Below are positions 57,101-64,000 of a DNA stretch of 64,000 bases, piece after piece; the first letter of the stretch is position 1, and each line of letters starts with the position of its first letter. Source of the DNA: Massariosphaeria phaeospora (lineage: Eukaryota > Ascomycota > Dothideomycetes > Pleosporales); assembly GCA_011032825.1 (NCBI GenBank), contig JAADJZ010000009.1:1054001-1118000 (forward strand), in the 5' to 3' direction. A program made the translations under genes and the position numbers. The notes under the pieces were generated by a model. That model worked only from the letters and a program-made list of their open reading frames with translations, did no database searches and was not told where the DNA came from.

Positions 57101-57986
57101 ACATTAGTAGATAATCGAGAAATTGAACATAGATTACCTCATGAATGCCTTTCTTATTTGATTTCCGGCCAAGAATATCACAATCATCAATATAAGCAAG
57201 ACGCTTTAACATTTCGCCGATTTGCTCTGCAAATCTCTCGTCGGCTGTTGCGAAGCTTATAGCAATCTGTAGCATGCCAGGTCAATAATCTCTTGTACGT
57301 ATCCTTGTATACGCAACCGTTTGATTGACCAAGCTTACCGCTGTTACACTTCTGACCACACCGAACACAGTTGACGTCATTGGATCAATACCGCTCAGGG
57401 GAGATGTGAGGTCCAACCCTAGCCTAAGAGTCTCGAGTGGAACTTGCATGGAGCGCAAACGTGCTACACCGCGCAGAAAAATAGACCCATGAGTTTTATC
57501 TTCATTGGTGTTCTCAAGCTTCGTAAACAGTACCGCGATATTGTGAGCCTCGAGAATATCGACATGCACGTCTTTCCCAAAAGATTTTACTGCTTCACAA
57601 TAGGCTACGCTCCAAAGATCTGAGGAAGCGGGTATACTGTCGCTGTCGTGATCAAGAGTCGAATTTCGTTCGGGACGATGTGCGGGAAGGTCGGTCTGGT
57701 TTGGTAGAACATGAGCGTTATCTTCCCCAGTAGCAATGATCTCGTCGGCTCCATCGTTCGGTTGACTGGAAGGCTGCAAGCCGTCACTACTTGCAAGGTT
57801 AGCAAACGATACTAGGCAATAATGTGGAGCTCGATCATACCCAGACTTTGGATCCACATCGAGTCTCTCAGGTGGTCGAGGACAGGCTTCATCCGGGGGA
57901 CGTTTGAACTTCTGACGAAGTCGATTCACCCGCATAGACAGTCCGTAGCGGAAGCCCCCGCCACGAATGGATGAGGAAGATGCCAT
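54168..57986 (-). CDS. NACHT-ankyrin STAND protein
   Basis: Exons 57986-57339, 57266-57138, 57091-56866 and 56815-54168 (introns 72, 46 and 50 nt) encode 1216 aa. The first ~340 residues are a charged N-terminal region followed by a helical domain of the kind found before NACHT in fungal STAND proteins. The NTPase has Walker A GEMGCGKT at ~388-395 and Walker B LLYIVIDGLDECD around 495, then LKILLSSRPE, followed by winged-helix-like LVHKSVKEYV. The C-terminus contains poorly conserved ankyrin-like repeats (GETLLHMASKI, GYTALVRMF, PLQEAVKTGNVMMCRALLES). A 45-bp tandem duplication repeats DDGQWVL-AEPR near the end. Such proteins are candidate intracellular non-self sensors. The transposon block ends 18 bp beyond the stop, so the native 3' UTR has been displaced. 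Confidence 0.85.
54220..54309 (-). repeat. 45-bp tandem duplication in the NACHT-ankyrin gene
   Basis: Two adjacent 45-bp units, 54220-54264 and 54265-54309, differ at only a few positions. They encode two copies of a 15-residue segment (DGQWVLYAEPRANG and DGQWVLNAEPRVNG) in the last 40 residues of the protein. Confidence 0.85.
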
Positions 57987-58655
57987 GCTGATAAAGAAGG
58001 CTTGACGAGCTTGCAATAGCTGAAGCTCTAGCTAGGCTCTCAGCAACTTAGACACCTGACGGCTTCATAAAGAGGGCGACCAAGAAGATTACCCCGCTTG
58101 ACGTCAGGTCTTATTGGATGATTGTTGTCCCGGGCGCTTAGTCGTACGTCGTTGCGCAGACACGTATGCGGTGAAATTGCTGCCGCACCGCAGCAACATG
58201 AAGAGAGCTTGTAGCGGGTGCTGTCGAAGTATGGGCAAGTGCTCATCATGAAAATCCGGGGCCTTAGCTTCATAATCGTGATCAAAGGAGGGCGGGTGGG
58301 CAGTCTATATGGATTAGTCTGCCTGCTTTCTTAGATCGCGGCTTGCTACTTCCAGATCGGGCAGTCACTCACCTGTCCGGCAACAGCCGACAACGTCCCA
58401 TTACGTAAGGTACCTACGTCGTCGACCGCCAACTGACAGGGTTCCTAAAAGAAGTCACCATCCTATACTCACAATTAGCGACTCCACTATTAACTTGCCC
58501 AAAAGGCCATAATACCTAGCCTCCTGCACTCGATCTTGCACAACACCAGGTCCATGAACGCAACTTACATATAGAATCCTTAACGGCGACGACGAGTTCC
58601 TCATCACCACTGTCTCTTTGAACCTGATAGGGATCCACGCGTGTTCCCACTTCCT
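57987..58655. other. Intergenic
   Basis: About 670 bp between the start of the NACHT-ankyrin gene and the end of the possible membrane-protein gene, both on the minus strand. It should hold the promoter of the NACHT-ankyrin gene. Nothing else recognised. Confidence 0.4.
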
Positions 58656-59275
58656 TTACTCCTCCGGACGGCCTCTCCAATATATCTCTGGGAATATCTC
58701 CGCCCAGAAACAGGTTGGTTTTCTGGCTCCCATGGTTATGACACCAGGCCGTGGGGGTCGCGGGGCCCAGGAAGGGTTCCACCGTCTTATCAATCGTTTG
58801 GACGAGGTGGACGTGTACCTCAACTTCCCCATCACCCGCATAAATACCCAGACCGCCAACCAAAAAAGAGCCTTGCAAGCCCAGGGACGCCCACCCACAA
58901 ATCGTAAAACTTCCCACGAGGAGTGCATGCGCCAACCTATCAACACTTGTTAGTCCTCAACCATAAGATCCCAATCTCGCTAGACCGATAGGAAGCCCCC
59001 TACAAAAGGTAAACCACCACGCACTCCAATCAAACTCACCGACGGTAGCAACCCAACAACTCCAGCCGCCAAACGCGCCAAACAAACCCCAAACTAAATC
59101 GTCATACGCACGCCGACAATCCTCAAAACTAGCATCAAAATGCCTATTCGTCATCAACGGATGGAGCGAAGCGAAACGGAGTAAATTTCTACCAAGTAAA
59201 CCAGTTAGCAATCAACGCGTATTACCAAAACCAAAACATCTGCACATACCTATGCGTACTCAACAGTCCAAACAT
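58656..59275 (-). CDS. Possible small membrane protein, 3 exons
   Basis: Exons 59275-59250, 59188-59040 and 58936-58656 (introns 61 and 103 nt, GT-AG) encode 151 aa starting MFGLLSTHRNLLRFASLHPL. Two hydrophobic stretches are visible: LVWGLFGAFGGWSCWVATV across exon 2 and ACKALFWLAVWVFMRVMG in exon 3. The phases fit perfectly at both junctions, which is why I list it. The first exon overlaps the last bases of an alternative reading of the upstream NACHT gene (see 59344-63169). It could be a separate gene or spliced 3' exons of that gene. No family recognised. Confidence 0.4.
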
Positions 59276-59343
59276 TTGGCTCCGCAGCCATGAAACCCGT
59301 TATGCAGTGACCGACCGCGAGAAAACTAACCAGCCAACCCCTA

Positions 59344-62300
59344 TCAACGACGAAGACCGGGAATGGCGTAGCGTGGCGTGGGAGCCTGGAGTGGGAAAGT
59401 GCGAATCGAATGCCTATACCACATACATACCATATCTTTCCAGTCATTTCCACATAGTCCTTCTTGAGATTCGCCGAAAACGCCCCAGCCCCCGTAGCAT
59501 ATTGCACAGCAGCGAGTACAAGATCTCGAAACAGAAAACACATCCCGAACGGACAGGAGAGAAAAGCCAGCCGTCAACACGCAGGCCCCGCACTCAAACC
59601 CCTCCAAACCCATTCGCATTCCCACCCCCCATCCTCTCATTCCAAACCGGCCAAAACGCTCTATCCTCCTCCCCCCATTCCCATTCCCACCCCCCACCCT
59701 CCTTCTCCTCCCACTCCACTGCCAAATCAAACTCGGATTCTCCCTCAGTGTAGTCGCATACTCGTTCTTCAGCTCAGCCAGCGCATCGCTCAATTCCCTC
59801 GATCCATGCACCACCCATCGCAGTTCGCGGGCCTCGACACTCGCGGGCGGCATCTCGGCTTTGATGGCGGTGAGCAGCGGGACGAGGCGCGAGAGCGTGG
59901 GCGGCAGGTTGTAGCGCCAGGAGGCTTCGACCCAGGCCGTGACTGCTAGGCGCTCGGTGAGGAACTGCGAGAGGGCGGGTAGCCAGGGGGTGTGGGCGAA
60001 GGGCTCGTCGTGGGGCTGGGGTTGCGGCGCTGCTTGGTGTCGCCGCGAAAGTGCGCGTGTGAGATGGACGGGCCAGCAGAGACTCGCGTATCGGAGAAAC
60101 GGCATGTTCGCGTCGAATGCCAGCGTGGTTGGTGTGGTGGTTTGTGGATATTGGATTGGCGCCGGTGGGTTGTTCCCACGGCCGGCCTCTGATATTGATG
60201 ACAAGCTCTTGTATCCGCTATCGCCCGACCGACTTGTCCTGGCGCTCATAGCGCTACTTCCTGCGACGAGTGGAGCGGGTCTGACCGGAGGCATCAGCCT
60301 GCCCAGCGGTCGTTTGGGCACATCATTCGCTAGATATGATAAGCATCGAGCTGCCAGATGAGCATGCACATTGCACTCGTCCACCAAACTGAAGTCTGAT
60401 CCTTGACAACTCGGAGACTGGAGGTATTCCCTCACGGACCGGTGGGTGAAGAGTACGCTGCATCCGGTAACCTCGACCAGACTGCACGTGAGCTGAGGTA
60501 TTGATTCCGCCAAGTCCAGCAGATAGTGTGAACTCGGGGTAGCTTTCCCAGTGTTGATAGCGAGAGCGGTTCGCAGAGCAGGTATGCAAAGTCTTGTGAT
60601 CGAGGAGGAGAGCCAGCGGAAGACATCAGCCGCCACACGTTTCTCCATCGTTTGCCCCCGATCAAGCAAATTCAGGATGTTGCGGTACATAGCCTCGAGG
60701 CCCTCTAGCTCGTGTACTTGTTCCAGGATATCCCTCCGCTCACTAGGCGAGAGAGTGGGTGACTGCAAAAGGTTCAGCAGCAAAGCGGCCCACAGAAACA
60801 CTCCATTCGATCGGCCAGCCGCCTGTGTGATGAGGCTTCGGTCCACGTTCATCCCGAAGAACCCTTGATCGGCCATCCGATTCAAGTTGTCGCTCACATA
60901 AGCCGCGATATCAGCAGCATTCTGGGACTCATCGAGGGAAACAATATGCGGAGCATCAGAAGCCCATTTCTGATATTGCAGAGGTATCTCAATACCGGGT
61001 CGACTAAGAAGAATAGCCCGCGAGTCGGATTTGCGACAAAGCTCTGGGAGTACCGTGAGAAAGAGGTCCATGTCTGAGCATTCATCGAGACCATCGATGA
61101 CTAGAAAGGTGGGGTGCTGGCGGAGGAGAAGGGTTAGAATGGCGAGGACATCATCTGAAGAAGCCTTTGCCTGGCTAGGGGTTTTACGCATGATGAGTGC
61201 TAGCGCATCTAGAGTGGACCGATCATGCCGATGCGCATCGATTAGTTGCGCTGCTAGTGCTCGAAAAGCGTCGTTCGGATGTTTGCAATACAGATGCGCC
61301 GCATTGAAGTGAAAGAATGCTGTCGTTGGGGGCTCGTCATTTATGTTTAGATCCTCTCCTTCAGCACTCAAGTCAAGGATAATTGCCCCTGACATGACTG
61401 TTTTGCCGAAGCCTGGTAATGCTTTTACAAGTCAGTTTTTCTGCAGTGTTGAACCCAGAGTATCCCCATTTCGTCAAGTTTGAAAGTAGCATGAGAGGGT
61501 ATCTTTGCACATGGTATCTCTCCGCACATGGCCATCATGGACCAAGTAGAGGACCAGAAACCACATATCCAAAATCAAAGATCGTACTTGATATGTTGCA
61601 ATACGTCCATAATAGTGGTTATACAGTCGATGGATTCGGCCCGTTCTTGAGACGGCAAATGACCCAAGACTTCGCATCCGCACTGATACCCACTTCTTAC
61701 GACTCCAGTAGGTGACTTAATACAAGAAATAGCAGATAAAAGACTGAATAGGACTGACCTTGTACAAACAGAACTCTATCGTGCCAACTTCTCTCTAGCT
61801 CTTTCGTATCATTCGCAATGGCTTGTTCAAAGGGCTTATTTTTCCATTTAAAGTACTTTTCGGTTTTCAAAAACCAAGAGCAGGAGTTTGCATGTCGTTG
61901 ACTCGCACGGTGCTCGTAGAAGTCTTGATAGGCGCAGCTATTTGCCAGCCAAGCTTTGACTTTGTCGACTCTCCTCACTTGAAGCTACGTCAGAATCAAT
62001 TAAGCATGTAGAGTATGGTTAACCAACAGCGTCTAGCCATCCTCTCATTCTCAAGCTGCCCGTTTTCTTCAGGTTGAGTGTGCAGAAATTCAATATATTC
62101 ACTGCGATGTTGCGCTATTAGTGCATAGTCCTGGATTTCTTGTCTCGCTTCGAATTCGAACCATCTCCTGTGTTGTAGGAGTCGCTCTTCTAACAACGCG
62201 AATCGCGAGTCAAGCGGTCTCCACAATATAGTAGCTGATGACAGACGCGAATGGCGTGCTTTAGCCCCTGCAAAGATGTCAGCGTACTTCTAGAATTTTA

Positions 62301-63169
62301 GGCTGACGTCTTAGCACGAGAAACAGCGCAATGTCTTGTGCGATATTGGCCTGAAATCAGCTCCTACATGTAGGAAAACAAGCAAGTTCGGTGCGAGTTC
62401 AGTGCCAACATCGCATTCAATATCATGCGTATCTGCCAATTGGAACCTGGTCGAACGCCGTTGGATGTTGAAAAATCAGATGGAGAGTGTTCTGTGAAAG
62501 GATGCATACCTTGTGACCCTCGGGAAAACATGCGGTATAGGTCCAAGCTAAATTGGACTATGTCTGCATACACGTAAGACATTAGGGCCGTTAGCCTCTC
62601 ATCGTGGTTGCCGCCTTGGTATTGAAGTTTGCGAGTCTCGTATATTTGCCGGTACTGCGGCAGCGTATTTGCTACGGCCTCAAACATGTCGGCGATCTTT
62701 TCGAGGAAGAGAACCCACTTGCTGCCAGCCTATATGAACGTTGAGCTTACAGTGTGAGAGACATCAGGTCAGGGACAATCACCTTGAACAGCAATCGCAC
62801 GAGCCCCCAAAACCAACCAAGCCAATCTGACCTGAGCTGGGTAAAGGTGCTGACGATGTCGAAGAACGATGTGAAGCTGCGGCAGAAGAGAGTCAACTTC
62901 CGGGAAGAAGCTATCAGTCTCATCTGCTCTTTCGGATCCTCGGCGCAGATGGATCGCAAATCTTTGACCAAAGACTTGGTGTCGACATGAGGTCGAAACT
63001 CTCTAAGATCTTTCTCCGATATGGTGGTGTATATGGCCTCTATGGCGTCCTCGAAAAGAGAGTGGTCAGGACTGACCAGTTAGCCCACGAGGGTTCTTGG
63101 ACAGAATATAACTTGCCTAGGATCCTCCATGGTTACCTCCGTGGCCTCGCCCTGAATTGCTGTCGACAT
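59344..63169 (-). CDS. NACHT-domain STAND protein
   Basis: Exons 63169-63117, 63071-62783, 62729-62510, 62267-62028, 61977-61759 and 61421-59344 encode 1032 aa. The first intron (45 nt) has a GC-AG boundary (GCAAGT donor, GCTAAC branch). Two introns are long: 242 nt, possibly hiding a 33-nt exon at 62350-62318, and 337 nt. The N-terminal domain has the fungal NACHT-associated pattern (FEDAIEAIYTTISEKDLREF, then SYVYADIVQFSLDLYRMF, then LWRPLDSRFALLEERL). Walker A is ALPGFGKT at ~341-348 and Walker B TFLVIDGLDEC near 450, followed by RAILLSRPG and FTHRSVREYLQS. No WD40, ankyrin or TPR repeats are seen. The last ~90 residues in this frame look unnatural; a one-base shift at an A4 run near 59537 gives a hydrophobic end (RDLVLAAVQYATGAGAF, then WLVSFLAVGHCITGFM). 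Confidence 0.75.
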
Positions 63170-64000
63170 CTTCTTGACCTGTTCGAACCAAACCCACGAC
63201 GGAAGGAATGCATTGGCTGGTATGCCTTGGGATCAGGCTCGCAAAAGGCGGAGAGACAGGGACATGGCAGGTGCATAGGGGCGGCAATGGGAGCAGCTGG
63301 AGGCGAAGATGCAAGGAGGGACATGCTCGAGATGAGGGCGTGAATAATAGACAGACTAGCGGCCTGCGTTGCAACCCCAGGCTGGCAGAGAGAAGTGTCC
63401 GTGGGGCTGAACGGGGACGCGGGCTGCACTGTGATAAGCCGAGTACCTGCAGAAGCAAGTCATGGACGAGTGTAAAGGGCCAGGTCGGCGGTGGGGGCGT
63501 CGGGGGCGGGGTGCCAAGCATCCCACGGCAAGACGGCTGCGTGGGTAAACGACAGGCCAGGCGCAGAGCCCGCAGCGGCAACACCAGCACCAGCCCGCCA
63601 CCGGCCCGCCCGCCTGGCACCGTGGGCGACGGCAAGCGTAAAAGAAACCACACACCACACACCGGCGGCGGGAGGCGTTCCGGGCACGCAATATGGCAGA
63701 CGAATCGAACTTCTTGGGTATCTCCTCTCCAAACCGCGGCGTGCGCTAGCCGAACGGCCCTCTATATAGTACATGAACAATTAAATCCCTCAGCCGGACT
63801 GCCGCACGCCTCTGGACCACAATGGGCAGGTCTCTTTGCTACCACATGCTCGGAACGTGTCCAAAGACAGCCGCAGGTGTCAAGGTGGTGAATGTCTCGG
63901 GAGCTAAGACGTATGTGATGCTCTGATCTGCGACTAGTCCAACTGCCCGTTATACCGACGGTGGCTGGCCCATCCGCAGCGCGAGCAATGCGCGGACGTC
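63170..64000. other. Upstream region of the second NACHT gene
   Basis: GC-rich DNA with several overlapping open frames on both strands and no domain. It should include the promoter and leader of the NACHT gene. Nothing else supported. Confidence 0.4.

Noticed and set aside
1..64000. tRNA, rRNA or CRISPR features
   Set aside because: No T-arm/anticodon arrangement, rRNA core sequence or regularly spaced repeat-spacer array was seen; the tandem repeats found are micro- or minisatellites.

Overview
The window looks like nuclear DNA of a filamentous ascomycete (Pezizomycotina, most likely Dothideomycetes). The grounds are many short GT-AG introns (45-80 nt) with CTAAC/CTGAC-type branch sites, the protein families present (Rpn4-type zinc finger, DUF4246, fungal rhodopsin-like membrane protein, NACHT/STAND proteins, CorA-like proteins), and a long AT-rich block in which every transposon reading frame is broken by C-to-T type changes, as expected from repeat-induced point mutation (RIP). 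I saw no bacterial operon, CRISPR array or convincing tRNA. Gene models were assembled by eye from reading frames and splice sites.

Layout. 0.3-9.6 kb: putative cyclase, seven-helix rhodopsin-like protein, BTB/T1-domain protein, two coiled-coil proteins of unknown function and a doubtful small membrane protein. 12.1-14.4 kb: an Rpn4-like proteasome regulator whose last 21 codons lie in a separate small exon, with about 4 kb of gene-poor DNA upstream. 18.9-26.6 kb: two CorA-like paralogues on the minus strand flank a protein kinase-like gene; one copy has an in-frame TAG in a RIP-type context. 27.5-28.2 kb: small hypothetical gene. 30.3-31.2 kb: secreted RlpA-like (double-psi beta-barrel) protein. 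34.2-36.6 kb: five-exon DUF4246 gene followed by a 15-bp minisatellite. 37.3-38.8 kb: a GH27-type glycosidase gene with one frameshift. 39.8-41.9 kb: a five-exon gene fusing a short-chain dehydrogenase/reductase to a NodB-type polysaccharide deacetylase.

42.4-54.1 kb: an 11.8-kb AT-rich block bounded by a perfect 29-bp terminal inverted repeat with TA at each end. Inside are nested, decayed pogo/Fot1-like elements, a Tc1-like DDE element and at least four copies of a short element centred on a ~62-bp palindrome. The block ends 18 bp after the stop codon of a NACHT-ankyrin gene (54.2-58.0 kb). A second NACHT gene fills 59.3-63.2 kb, with a possible small membrane-protein gene at its 3' end.

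How the genes fit together: they are mostly unrelated single genes. The sensible groupings are the CorA-like/kinase/CorA-like set, the polysaccharide-active genes (RlpA-like, GH27 relic, SDR-deacetylase) on the GC-balanced side of the transposon block, and the two STAND receptors (candidates for non-self recognition or programmed cell death) on its other side.
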